The notes under the pieces: model-generated | What the model was told of the DNA's origin: nothing | What the model saw: the letters and a program-made list of their open reading frames with translations, nothing else | Database searches by the model: none | Assembly: GCA_023412765.1 (NCBI GenBank) | Contig: JAEZBX010000154.1 | Location: forward strand, 1-13,666 | Source of the DNA: Bacteroidota bacterium | Lineage (GTDB): Bacteria > Bacteroidota > Bacteroidia > Cytophagales > Cyclobacteriaceae | DNA: 13,666 bases | Direction: 5' to 3' | In this document: one piece after another, positions 1-7,410 of the stretch | Numbering within the stretch: position 1 is the first letter of the stretch | Layout of the letters: each line of letters opens with the position of its first letter | Made by a program: the position numbers and the translations under genes

Positions 1-672
1 ACCAATGCCATCGCCAGTAGCGACCAGAGGATTCGTCGTAGCAGAATAGAGTTGACCCAAACCGCCAGTAGCCATAACGGTGATATGGGCGTGATACATT
101 TCGATTTCATTAGTCTGAAGGTCAAGCACTTTAAGACCGACACACAACTTTTCGTCAATGTTGGAAGTCGATACGCCGACCTGTGTTGTTATAAGATCGA
201 GGGCCAGACGGTACTGTATCAATTCAATGTTAGGAAGTTGCTTTACTTTCACGAGCAACGCTTTTGAAAGCTGCAACCCGGTGCTATCCTGCCAATGAAT
301 CACCCGATGAGCCTGGTGTCCGCCTTCTCTTGACAGACAAAAATCGCCAGTCTGGTCCCGGTCAAACTCAACCCCCATACCGATCAATTCATTCAAACGA
401 GCAGGTGCTTCCCGAACAACTTTGCTTACGATCGCGGCATCACAGAGTCCATCGCCTGCCTCACAAGTATCTTCCTCATGCCGCTCAAAAGAATCTTTTA
501 TTTTATCAGAAACCACAGCAATTCCTCCCTGTGCGTACCTGGTATTGGATTCATCAGCGGCATCCTTTGTCAGAATTACAACTTTCCTTTCGGGAAACTG
601 TTGCGCGGCCTTTATTGCAACTGTGAGGCCGGCAATTCCCGAACCTACAACCAATACGTCAATTGTCGCCAT
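1..672 (-). CDS. nadB: L-aspartate oxidase NadB, N-terminal 224 residues (cut by window edge)
   Basis: NadB is the FAD enzyme that oxidises L-aspartate to iminoaspartate, the first step of de novo NAD synthesis, using O2 or fumarate as acceptor. Reading the minus strand from the ATG at 672 gives an open frame to the window edge. It begins MATIDVLVVGSGIAGL, the dinucleotide-binding GxGxxG at residues 10-15. Then come NTRYAQGGIA (residues 43-52), which is typical of the aspartate oxidase/fumarate reductase flavoprotein family, SREGGHQAHRV (114-124) and ATGGLGQLYS (201-210). The start lies one base after the nadA stop, so the two are almost certainly co-transcribed and probably translationally coupled. 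The C-terminal half, including the helical domain, lies outside the window. SdhA/FrdA are relatives, but pairing with nadA makes NadB the firm choice. Confidence 0.95.
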   Translation of the reverse strand, partial: MATIDVLVVGSGIAGLTVAIKAAQQFPERKVVILTKDAADESNTRYAQGGIAVVSDKIKDSFERHEEDTCEAGDGLCDAAIVSKVVREAPARLNELIGMGVEFDRDQTGDFCLSREGGHQAHRVIHWQDSTGLQLSKALLVKVKQLPNIELIQYRLALDLITTQVGVSTSNIDEKLCVGLKVLDLQTNEIEMYHAHITVMATGGLGQLYSATTNPLVATGDGIG

Positions 673-673
673 C

Positions 674-1612
674 TCAATTTTTTGAAATCTCCAACATTCG
701 GTGGATGGGATCAAGGGCCTTTATTCGAAGCGCTTCGTCAATCTCGATCTCTGGATGGCCATGTAGCATGCATGAATAAAGTTTCTCAAGCGTATTTTTT
801 TTCATGTACGCGCATTCACTGCAGGCACAAGTATTATCTTCCCTTACCGGCGCGGGTATGATAATCTTACCACCAGCCTCCTTCTTGATCGCGTGCAGAA
901 TTCCAGCTTCAGTTGCAACAATAAATTTCTTACCTGCATCCTTCTTGATATAATCAATCATGCCGGTTGTGGAGCCTGTGTAATGCGCCACCTTTATCAA
1001 ATGCAATTCGGATTCGGGATGTGCAACAATCTTCGCCTCTGGAAATTGGGCGTGCAATGATAGCAGCTTGTCAATTGCGAAAGCTTCATGGACGATACAC
1101 GAACCATCCCACAGCACTAATTGTCGTCCGGTTTTGGTAATCAAGTATTGTCCCAGGTTTTTATCAGGAGCAAAAATGATCTTTTTATAAAGAGGGATTG
1201 AATTGATAATTTTCTCAGCATTCGAAGATGTGCAAATTATGTCGCTCATTGCCTTGATCTCCGACGAACAATTAATATAGGTTACCACCACATGGTCGGG
1301 GTGAGAGTCAATAAAAGCTCTGAAGTCAGTCGGTGGACAAGAGTCGGCCAGCGAGCATCCTGCTTCGAGATCAGGGATCAAAACCGTAGCCTCAGGGTTC
1401 AGAATTTTTGCCGTCTCTGCCATAAAATGAACGCCGGCAAATGCAATCATTGTTGCCTGTACCGAAGCCGCATATTGCGATAATCCCAAGCTATCGCCGA
1501 CGTAGTCAGCCAGATCTTGTATTTCAGGAATCTGATAATAATGTGCCAGCAGCAAAATGTTCTTCTCCTTCTTAAGGCGACGTATACCGGAAGTCAGCTC
1601 ACTCACATTCAT
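674..1612 (-). CDS. nadA: quinolinate synthase NadA ([4Fe-4S] enzyme)
   Basis: NadA condenses iminoaspartate with dihydroxyacetone phosphate to give quinolinate, the second step of bacterial NAD synthesis. The 312-residue length fits the short NadA form. The three cluster cysteines of the family can be placed: Cys86 in EAGCSLAD, Cys172 in the GSCIVHEAF motif, and a C-terminal cysteine in TCACSECAYM (Cys262, 264 or 267; the last two are the best candidates by comparison with E. coli and Thermotoga NadA). Other family signatures are LLAHYYQ (21-27), CTSSNA (127-132), HPES (198-201) and GSTTGMI (213-219). The [4Fe-4S] cluster of this family is oxygen-labile, which suits its neighbours. The ATG at 1612 follows the crp stop by 12 bases and nadB starts one base after its own stop. 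Confidence 0.97.
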   Translation of the reverse strand: MNVSELTSGIRRLKKEKNILLLAHYYQIPEIQDLADYVGDSLGLSQYAASVQATMIAFAGVHFMAETAKILNPEATVLIPDLEAGCSLADSCPPTDFRAFIDSHPDHVVVTYINCSSEIKAMSDIICTSSNAEKIINSIPLYKKIIFAPDKNLGQYLITKTGRQLVLWDGSCIVHEAFAIDKLLSLHAQFPEAKIVAHPESELHLIKVAHYTGSTTGMIDYIKKDAGKKFIVATEAGILHAIKKEAGGKIIIPAPVREDNTCACSECAYMKKNTLEKLYSCMLHGHPEIEIDEALRIKALDPIHRMLEISKN

Positions 1613-1624
1613 CTGGTTCTCAGA

Positions 1625-2245
1625 TTAGAATTTGATCTTATGTCCATGCAAGGTCAATTTCTTTTCTTTTTCCATCTTTTTTACGGTTCTGATTACAGTC
1701 TCAACCCGGAGACCGCTCATATCCGCAAGCTGCTGGCGTGTGAAAGGAATTATAATTTTCCCTCCATTTCCATTTTTTGATTTGTAATAGTTTAGTAGAG
1801 ACAATATCCTGTGTTCAGGATCATAACTGGAGATTTCTGACAATACCATCGACTTGTATCGCAACCTTTGACACAGCACCTGATCCATCTTTAAGTGAAG
1901 TTCGAAATTCTCCTTCAACATTTGCAGAAAATAATCCCCGGCAAGTTTCCAGATTCTGGAATTTTCAAGTGCAGCAACACTTCCCGGGTAAGGAAAATTA
2001 CCTATGAGAGCAGGCTCGCCAAAGCTTTCACCCGCTGTAAAAATACCCTGGATGAATTCCTGCCCATCCTGATTTGCGCTGTACATTTTCACGCTTCCGG
2101 CATATACCTGAAAGTAGTCGCGTGCCGAATCTCCTTCACCGATCAGGATTTCATCCTTGCGCAAAGTGATTAGCTTTGCATGGTACTTTTCTAATGCTTT
2201 TGCGGGAAACACTCTCTTTCTTTTTCGGAGAAAGTTAAGTCGCAT
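1625..2245 (-). CDS. Crp/Fnr-family transcriptional regulator
   Basis: This is a 206-residue cytoplasmic DNA-binding protein of the Crp/Fnr superfamily. Residues about 25-110 form the cyclic-nucleotide-binding-like beta barrel, with the GESFGEPAL loop at 72-80. A long dimerisation helix follows at about 110-140, then a C-terminal winged helix with TRQQLADMSGL (169-179) and recognition helix VETVIRTVKKM (181-191). Glu182 and Arg186 occupy the positions that read the TGA core in CRP and FNR, while Ile185 sits where FNR has Ser212. The phosphate-binding residues of cAMP-binding CRP are not evident. There is only one cysteine (Cys125), so an FNR-type N-terminal [4Fe-4S] cluster is excluded. It lies between nrdJ (32 bp upstream) and nadA (12 bp downstream), all co-directional. 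Its ligand cannot be told from sequence; a heme or NO-responsive DNR-like role is only a guess. It is a candidate reader of the TGAT-N4-ATCA boxes in this window. Confidence 0.88.
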   Translation of the reverse strand: MRLNFLRKRKRVFPAKALEKYHAKLITLRKDEILIGEGDSARDYFQVYAGSVKMYSANQDGQEFIQGIFTAGESFGEPALIGNFPYPGSVAALENSRIWKLAGDYFLQMLKENFELHLKMDQVLCQRLRYKSMVLSEISSYDPEHRILSLLNYYKSKNGNGGKIIIPFTRQQLADMSGLRVETVIRTVKKMEKEKKLTLHGHKIKF

Positions 2246-2277
2246 TTCTAAGCAAAAAAAAATTTTCTTTCAGTTCA

Positions 2278-4128
2278 TTATACAATAGTGCACGAGCCAC
2301 CTGCACAAGCAGCTTCAGTATGTAATTCCGTCAAATCATCAGGCTCAAACACGTTTGAAAGATTAAGATCTCGCAGACTTTTTTCCAGTTCTTCGAAATC
2401 ATCTTTCCCGATGTCTTCGAAAGGAGCTTGCTTGTAATTACCATTGTCGAATGGTAACACACTTAGTCCATTGTAAGAGGCTTTATTCTCCCACATCCAC
2501 TCTCCGACCTTGTCCCAGTCACCATCTTTAATTGATACAGTGGCCGATACGTTGTTGGCATTACTTCCATTTCGAAACCCATTTCGCACCCACTCCATGT
2601 TGAATTTCTTGATGCGCTCCAACAAATCCATCACACTCTCGCCGCGCACTATAGATCCCGTTGGAGCTCGTTGAGGAATCCTGATGATTCCCTGCTTGCT
2701 ATTTAACAGGTCTTCTTCGATGAGTTCGGGGTGATTCTCTTTGAGATATTCATACAAAGCTTCGTTCTTTCCGATACGAACCCTTCTCAGATAATACTCG
2801 CTGTGCCATGCATGAATTCCTGAAGACGTTCCCAACACGATGGAGGATGTTCCCGAAGGTTTGATTGTTGTGCATCGCGCTGCAAATTGTATATCGATTT
2901 CACTGGAAATACGCAGATTAGTTTTTTTTACGACTTCGGCAGCCTCCTTCAGGTCAAGTTGAAAAACTTTGCCGCTGGCGATGCCTGTCATTCCCACACC
3001 AATAAGTGCTTCCGCTTCAGTAGTTGTTTTCCACACTTCCCGCAAGTAATGAAAGTTGGTAAACCCTGCCTGCAGTGTTCCAAAAAATGCGCCTGCAGCT
3101 GCGCGCGCATTCAGGTCCTCCTGCGTTTCTACATCCGATACATTTATCTCACAAAGGTTGCAAAACTGAAATGGTCTCAACGCAATTTCACAGCAAGGGT
3201 TCGTTCCCCAATCGGAGTGGTTAGTGAAATAAAAACCAGGTTCACCTGAACCCGAAAGCTCGATCTTCTTCCACAACTCTAGAAATTGTTCTTTAGAGAC
3301 AGAATCTCTTGGCAAAACTACCGAATTGTTTGCGCGGCCGCGTTGTTCGTTCAACTCCCACCAATTCCCAAACTTGCAGGTTAGCATGTCTTCATCATGA
3401 TAGGAAAAAAGGGAAATCATTGCCGAACGCCGAATTCCACCTGCCAATACCGCATTGGCTATGTGACACATTATATCATGACATTCAAGTGGCGATAATT
3501 TGTCACCTTCTTTTTTTCTATCTAGAATAGCTGAAAGGTGTGCAATACAAATCTTCAGAGGCTCCGGCCCGGGTGCCTTTCCTCCTGCTGTCACCAGGCG
3601 TGCTCCCTTCGGACGAATATCAGAATAGTCAAAGTCAGGAATGTATTCGCTGTGTCCAAAATATCCCTTCATCAGCACTTTAACACAATCGGCCCATCCC
3701 TCCAGGCTGTCACCAACCAAAAACCTTTTTCTCTTATGTCCCTTTTTAATCGGGGGTAGGTTTTCTACATGCTCCGTTTGCACTGAAAACCCGACCCCCG
3801 TTCCACCTAACAATAAGAACATTGCTTCAGAGAACGCGCGGATGTCATCGACTGGCATATACGCACAATTATATATGCGACTATTATTTCGTTCGATGGC
3901 TGCACCGGCGAATTGCATCGCTCGCATCGACGGCAAGACTTTCTTTTGCAAGACAAATCGAAGTTGATCGCGGATCTCCTTTTCCAACGCGGGATATTTT
4001 GCCACCAACATCGACGCGTAGCGCTCGCAAATTTCCGGCCATAACTCTCGACGCTGAAGCTCCGGTATATACCGGGCGTACTTCATATGAATAATCAGAT
4101 CGCTAAGGATTCGTTGATTGAGTTCCAT
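2278..4128 (-). CDS. nrdJ: adenosylcobalamin-dependent (class II) ribonucleotide reductase, compact monomeric type
   Basis: The enzyme reduces ribonucleotides to deoxyribonucleotides with a thiyl radical generated from coenzyme B12, so it needs no oxygen and tolerates its presence. Numbering from the ATG at 4128 (616 residues), NPCCEI at 310-315 gives the Asn310/Cys312/Glu314 active-site trio, matching Asn406/Cys408/Glu410 of the Lactobacillus leichmannii enzyme. Cys88 and Cys323 match its Cys119/Cys419 redox pair; the 11-residue Cys312-Cys323 spacing is identical. The tail CAGGSC (Cys608, Cys613) matches its C-terminal re-reduction pair, also spaced by five. GGTGVGFSV (109-117) and PSGTSS (425-430) are family motifs. 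No ATP cone is visible, and the protein is about 120 residues shorter than the 739-residue Lactobacillus enzyme. A GTG at 4131 immediately precedes the ATG and is a possible start. The gene begins within about 30 bases of the scdA stop. No cobalamin riboswitch is visible in the short upstream gap. Confidence 0.92.
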   Translation of the reverse strand: MELNQRILSDLIIHMKYARYIPELQRRELWPEICERYASMLVAKYPALEKEIRDQLRFVLQKKVLPSMRAMQFAGAAIERNNSRIYNCAYMPVDDIRAFSEAMFLLLGGTGVGFSVQTEHVENLPPIKKGHKRKRFLVGDSLEGWADCVKVLMKGYFGHSEYIPDFDYSDIRPKGARLVTAGGKAPGPEPLKICIAHLSAILDRKKEGDKLSPLECHDIMCHIANAVLAGGIRRSAMISLFSYHDEDMLTCKFGNWWELNEQRGRANNSVVLPRDSVSKEQFLELWKKIELSGSGEPGFYFTNHSDWGTNPCCEIALRPFQFCNLCEINVSDVETQEDLNARAAAGAFFGTLQAGFTNFHYLREVWKTTTEAEALIGVGMTGIASGKVFQLDLKEAAEVVKKTNLRISSEIDIQFAARCTTIKPSGTSSIVLGTSSGIHAWHSEYYLRRVRIGKNEALYEYLKENHPELIEEDLLNSKQGIIRIPQRAPTGSIVRGESVMDLLERIKKFNMEWVRNGFRNGSNANNVSATVSIKDGDWDKVGEWMWENKASYNGLSVLPFDNGNYKQAPFEDIGKDDFEELEKSLRDLNLSNVFEPDDLTELHTEAACAGGSCTIV

Positions 4129-4156
4129 CACTTCTTGAATTCTTATTTCACCCGGT

Positions 4157-4885
4157 TTAACTCGCCACCCTCGTTTTCATTCGTTCGAAAAGAATGTTGT
4201 TTTCCAGGTGAATGTGTCGCATAAGATCGTTGTCAAATTCCTGTAGTTTTTGATAAGTGATACGATACGTTGGACATGCAAAATCAGGAGGTGTATAATC
4301 GTTTGATAAACTTCTGATATGCTTGATAAGGTCACCCGCTATTGTATGCTCGTGCTCCATTGCCACGATCGGTGATTGGATTGCACTCGAAAGCGGATGA
4401 TCATTATCACTTTGAGCCTCTAACCTCTTTATCGCGGGGAACAAAACAAATTCCTCTTTCTTCATATGGTCCGTGAGCTCTTCGGCGAGCTCGGCAAAAT
4501 CTTCGCGAATGGTAAGTAGTTCTGAATTGTCGTTACCATGAACGTTACAAACTTTGTCGAGTAAAAATTTTATTTCGGGGATTGCTTCCGAAACATAGTT
4601 ATGGTGATTTTGAATAATGAAGTCTACTAATAGCGATGAACTCCATAGATCCGGCCTGAGTGTGTATTCTGCCGATGCTGACTGAAGGATCTCCCTTCGG
4701 ATTGTCACAGGATCCAATCCTTTCCGAAGACAAGCATCCTCAAGGGTGCGATGTCCGCCACAGCAATAGTCAATATTATATTTTTCAAATACCGACAATG
4801 CAGAGGGATGCGAAACTGCCATTTGAGCTACAGTTGCACCCTCAGTCTCATCTCTAATTTCGATTGTATTCATAGCGTTTATCAT
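4157..4885 (-). CDS. scdA: iron-sulfur cluster repair di-iron protein, ScdA/YtfE/RIC family
   Basis: RIC proteins help restore Fe-S clusters damaged by nitric oxide or oxidants. Residues about 15-70 form the ScdA N-terminal (DUF542) domain with the invariant CCGG at 41-44. Residues about 85-235 form a hemerythrin-like four-helix bundle. The likely di-iron ligands are His95, His140, Glu144, His180, His224 and Glu228. Their spacings of 45 (95 to 140) and 44 (180 to 224), and the two HxxxE pairs, agree with E. coli YtfE. The longest frame starts at 4885. An internal ATG at 4873 (protein then MNTIEIRDE) may be the true start, because a promoter-like element at 4893-4900 would leave almost no leader for the upstream one. 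The gene heads the minus-strand run to nadB and diverges from ccoNO across a region with two FNR-like palindromes, consistent with induction by low oxygen or NO. Confidence 0.95.
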   Translation of the reverse strand: MINAMNTIEIRDETEGATVAQMAVSHPSALSVFEKYNIDYCCGGHRTLEDACLRKGLDPVTIRREILQSASAEYTLRPDLWSSSLLVDFIIQNHHNYVSEAIPEIKFLLDKVCNVHGNDNSELLTIREDFAELAEELTDHMKKEEFVLFPAIKRLEAQSDNDHPLSSAIQSPIVAMEHEHTIAGDLIKHIRSLSNDYTPPDFACPTYRITYQKLQEFDNDLMRHIHLENNILFERMKTRVAS

Positions 4886-4892
4886 TTTTTAA

Positions 4893-4900
4893 TAAAGCTA
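4893..4900 (-). promoter_or_regulatory. possible -7 promoter element for scdA
   Basis: On the minus strand this reads TAGCTTTA, a 7 of 8 match to the Bacteroidota -7 consensus TAnnTTTG. Its centre lies 33 bp from the centre of the palindrome at 4922-4937, the spacing expected for an FNR-type activator bound near -41.5. Transcription would start near 4888. A single degenerate octamer in AT-rich DNA is weak evidence on its own. Confidence 0.35.
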
Positions 4901-4921
4901 AATCCGTGAGAGCCATACTCA

Positions 4922-4937
4922 TATGATTCAAATCATA
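4922..4937. promoter_or_regulatory. FNR/Crp-type operator palindrome, box 1 (scdA side)
   Basis: The sequence TATGATTCAAATCATA is a perfect inverted repeat with 7-bp arms (TATGATT/AATCATA) and a 2-bp centre. It contains TGAT-N4-ATCA, the core of the FNR/FixK/DNR consensus TTGAT-N4-ATCAA. It lies in the 179-bp divergent region between scdA and ccoNO, 52 bp centre to centre from box 2. Relative to the likely scdA promoter it sits close to -41.5, a class II activator position. Which protein binds it cannot be read from the sequence; the two Crp/Fnr-type proteins encoded in the window are candidates. Confidence 0.7.
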
Positions 4938-4973
4938 CGGTGCTAAAAACACCTGAAAAAAGCCCGTTTTTCA

Positions 4974-4989
4974 ACTGATAAAAATCAGT
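4974..4989. promoter_or_regulatory. FNR/Crp-type operator palindrome, box 2 (ccoNO side)
   Basis: ACTGATAAAAATCAGT is a perfect inverted repeat with 6-bp arms and the spacer AAAA, again containing TGAT-N4-ATCA. Its core TGATAAAAATCA is identical to that of box 3 at 13448-13461, some 8.5 kb away. It lies 75 bp upstream of the ccoNO start. cbb3 operons are classic targets of FNR, ANR and FixK in other phyla, so this is probably the operator for low-oxygen activation of ccoNO. Confidence 0.72.
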
Positions 4990-5032
4990 AACCCTCCTAA
5001 GTCAAGTCATATTTCACTGTCGATCGCCTCTC

Positions 5033-5040
5033 TACTTTTA
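5033..5040 (+). promoter_or_regulatory. possible -7 promoter element for ccoNO
   Basis: TACTTTTA is a 7 of 8 match to TAnnTTTG and lies 24 bp before the ccoNO ATG. Its centre is 55 bp from the centre of box 2, which would place that box near -62, roughly a class I activator position. The alternative is a start near 5023 with box 2 at -41.5, but no good -7 element is visible there (only the partial TATTT at 5010-5014). Confidence 0.3.
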
Positions 5041-5064
5041 TGCGACAAAAAAATTTGCCGGATA

Positions 5065-7197
5065 ATGGAATTAGAAAGATTCAGCTACGACAATAAAATT
5101 GTTAAAGCATTCGTAATCGCCACCGTGGTTTTTGGACTCGTTGGCATGTTGGTTGGTTTGACCGCGGCGTTACAGCTCGTATATCCGATCTTCAATTTTG
5201 ATACTCAGTATACCACCTTTGGCAGGATCCGTCCGCTGCACACGAACGCCATCATCTTTGCCTTTGTAGGTAACGCGATGTTCGCCGGTATCTACTATTC
5301 AATGCAGCGCCTGCTAAAAACACGGATGTTCAGTGACACCCTTAGCTGGATACATTTTTGGGGCTGGCAATTAATCATAGTGGCCGCCGCAATAACCCTA
5401 CCGTTGGGAATGACCACATCCAAAGAATATGCTGAACTCGAATGGCCGATAGACATCGCGATAACCGTCATTTGGGTTGTATTCGGATGGAACATGATCG
5501 GCACGATCATAAAGCGTCGCGAACGCCATATGTATGTGGCCATTTGGTTTTACATCGCAACATTCGTGACGGTTGCTGTATTGCATGTGGTAAACTCATT
5601 TGCTATACCGGTAACATTCTTTAAAAGTTATTCATGGTATGCCGGTGTTCAGGATGCACTTGTACAGTGGTGGTATGGACACAATGCCGTTGCATTCTTT
5701 CTAACAACACCTTTCCTCGGACTGATGTATTACTTCCTTCCGAAGGCAGCAAACCGGCCAGTGTACTCCTACCGTCTCTCAATAATACACTTCTGGTCCC
5801 TGATATTTATTTACATCTGGGCGGGCCCGCATCACTTGTTATACACAGCGTTGCCCGACTGGGCGCAATCATTGGGCGTTGTGTTTTCAATTATGTTAAT
5901 AGCTCCATCCTGGGGTGGTATGTTAAACGGGCTGATGACTCTTCGTGGAGCGTGGGATCGCGTTCGCGAAGACCCTGTTTTGAAATTTATGGTTGTAGCC
6001 GTAACAGCCTACGGTATGGCTACACTTGAAGGACCTTTATTGTCGCTGAAGAATGTAAATGCAATTGCTCACTTTACGGATTGGATAGTAGCACACGTGC
6101 ACGTGGGCGGTCTCGGTTGGAATGGATTTATGATATTCGCGGTGTTGTACTGGGCCGTCCCACGCATGTGGAAGACAAACCTCTTTTCAACAAAGCTTGC
6201 TAATACACACTTTTGGTTGGGAACGCTTGGAATCATTTTCTATGCTTTGCCAATGTATGTGTCCGGTGTTGTTCAAAGTTTGATGTGGAAGGAATTCAAT
6301 CCAGAAGGCTTCCTTTTGTACAAGAACTTTCTTGAAACCACAGTTCAAATTCTTCCGCTGCACGGCTTGCGTGCAATCGGCGGCGCGCTTTATCTGACAG
6401 GTGCTATCATAATGACCTACAATTTAATTAAGACTGCATATTCAGGAACCTTTGTCGCAAATGAAGAAGCTGAAGCTGCACCCCTGGTTAAAGAATACGT
6501 GGCATCCCGCAACGCTGGCTGGCACCATCGGGTACTTGAACACAAGCCAGTATTGTTCACAGTACTTACACTGATAGCAATCCTGATCGGTGGCGCTATA
6601 GAAATGGTTCCGACCTTCCTTATTAAATCAAATGTGCCTACGATTACCAGCGTGAAACCTTATTCTCCGCTGGAACTGCACGGACGAGACATCTATATCA
6701 GGGAAGGTTGTGTCAACTGTCATACACAAATGGTCCGACCATTCCGTTCCGAAACGGAGCGTTATGGCGAATATTCAAAAGCGGGAGAATTCGTTTACGA
6801 CCATCCATTCCTGTGGGGATCGAAGCGTACGGGACCAGATCTCCATCGACTGAGCGGCAAATATTCCAACAGCTGGCACTTCAATCACATGCTTGCGCCA
6901 GACGCAGTGTCAACCGGCTCAATAATGCCAGCCTATCCGTGGTTGTTCGAACAAATGATTGACGTCAATGAGACTGCGGGCAAAATTACAGCCCTGAGAA
7001 CAATTGGAGTGCCTTATCCCGCCGACTACGAAAATCAGGCTAACGACGACTTGAAGAAACAAGCAGTTGATATAGCCCAATCGTTGAAAGCCGATGGAAT
7101 TGAAGTGGCGAATGATGCAGAGATCATTGCGCTCATTGCCTATCTCCAACGGCTGGGCAAAGACATTAAAGGAGAAAACATTGCAGATAAAAAATAA
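5065..7197 (+). CDS. ccoNO: cbb3-type cytochrome c oxidase, fused subunits I and II (CcoN-CcoO)
   Basis: This is the catalytic subunit of the high-affinity cbb3 oxidase, an inner-membrane proton-pumping O2 reductase, fused to its cytochrome c subunit. Residues 1 to about 460 are the multi-helix CcoN part. His59 (RPLHTN) and His344/His346 (AHVHVGG) are heme ligands, His206 (WYGHN) and His256/His257 (AGPHH) bind CuB, and Tyr250 is the tyrosine cross-linked to the CuB histidine. All lie within one residue of Pseudomonas stutzeri numbering. Residues about 495-515 are a linker membrane helix, followed by the CcoO cytochrome c domain with heme motif CVNCH (549-553) and distal Met621 (GSIMPAYPW). 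Separate ccoN and ccoO genes are usual in proteobacteria; the fused form is common in Bacteroidota. It is first in an operon with ccoQ 12 bp downstream, and is probably induced at low oxygen through box 2. Confidence 0.97.
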   Translation: MELERFSYDNKIVKAFVIATVVFGLVGMLVGLTAALQLVYPIFNFDTQYTTFGRIRPLHTNAIIFAFVGNAMFAGIYYSMQRLLKTRMFSDTLSWIHFWGWQLIIVAAAITLPLGMTTSKEYAELEWPIDIAITVIWVVFGWNMIGTIIKRRERHMYVAIWFYIATFVTVAVLHVVNSFAIPVTFFKSYSWYAGVQDALVQWWYGHNAVAFFLTTPFLGLMYYFLPKAANRPVYSYRLSIIHFWSLIFIYIWAGPHHLLYTALPDWAQSLGVVFSIMLIAPSWGGMLNGLMTLRGAWDRVREDPVLKFMVVAVTAYGMATLEGPLLSLKNVNAIAHFTDWIVAHVHVGGLGWNGFMIFAVLYWAVPRMWKTNLFSTKLANTHFWLGTLGIIFYALPMYVSGVVQSLMWKEFNPEGFLLYKNFLETTVQILPLHGLRAIGGALYLTGAIIMTYNLIKTAYSGTFVANEEAEAAPLVKEYVASRNAGWHHRVLEHKPVLFTVLTLIAILIGGAIEMVPTFLIKSNVPTITSVKPYSPLELHGRDIYIREGCVNCHTQMVRPFRSETERYGEYSKAGEFVYDHPFLWGSKRTGPDLHRLSGKYSNSWHFNHMLAPDAVSTGSIMPAYPWLFEQMIDVNETAGKITALRTIGVPYPADYENQANDDLKKQAVDIAQSLKADGIEVANDAEIIALIAYLQRLGKDIKGENIADKK

Positions 7198-7209
7198 AAC
7201 GAATTAGCC

Positions 7210-7410
7210 ATGTACAAGAACATACTCCAAAGCATAGAAAACATCGAGATCTGGCCTGTAATCTCATTCGTGATATTCTTTGTCTTTTTCATAGCACTGC
7301 TATGGTGGGTTTTTACCAGAGACAAGGAGTTCATCATGAAAATGAAAAGAATGCCAATCCAGGAATCAGACATTAAGGAACAGCACACAACTAACGTGAA
7401 CCGAGTATGA
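7210..7410 (+). CDS. ccoQ: CcoQ/FixQ-like small cbb3 oxidase subunit
   Basis: This is a 66-residue protein with one membrane helix (about residues 14-35, ending LLWWVFTRDK) and a charged C-terminal tail. This is the size and layout of CcoQ, the small subunit that stabilises the cbb3 complex. Similarity at this length is weak, so the call rests mainly on position. It starts 12 bp after ccoNO, and its stop overlaps the ccoP start as ATGA (7407-7410), implying translational coupling. The sequence before the start is AT-rich with no clear Shine-Dalgarno, as is usual in Bacteroidota. Confidence 0.82.
   Translation: MYKNILQSIENIEIWPVISFVIFFVFFIALLWWVFTRDKEFIMKMKRMPIQESDIKEQHTTNVNRV

Noticed and set aside
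52..861. Plus-strand open frames across the nadB/nadA region.
   Set aside because: They are antisense to clear nadB and nadA coding sequence and their translations have no recognisable domain character.
936..962. TTGATATAATCAA, an FNR-like palindrome within nadA.
   Set aside because: The spacer is 3 bp and it encodes part of nadA; no gene start lies nearby.
4132..4156. Cobalamin riboswitch upstream of nrdJ.
   Set aside because: The gap to scdA is about 25 bp, far too short for the element, and no B12-box-like sequence was seen.
4398..4409. A fourth TGAT-N4-ATCA match (TGATCATTATCA) inside scdA.
   Set aside because: It lies within coding sequence for conserved protein, and about 0.2-0.4 random matches are expected in a window this size, so one chance hit is unremarkable.
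7111..7128. Inverted repeat AATGAT-N6-ATCATT near the 3' end of ccoNO.
   Set aside because: The half-site spacing is 6, not the 4 of the intergenic boxes, and it is fully inside coding sequence.
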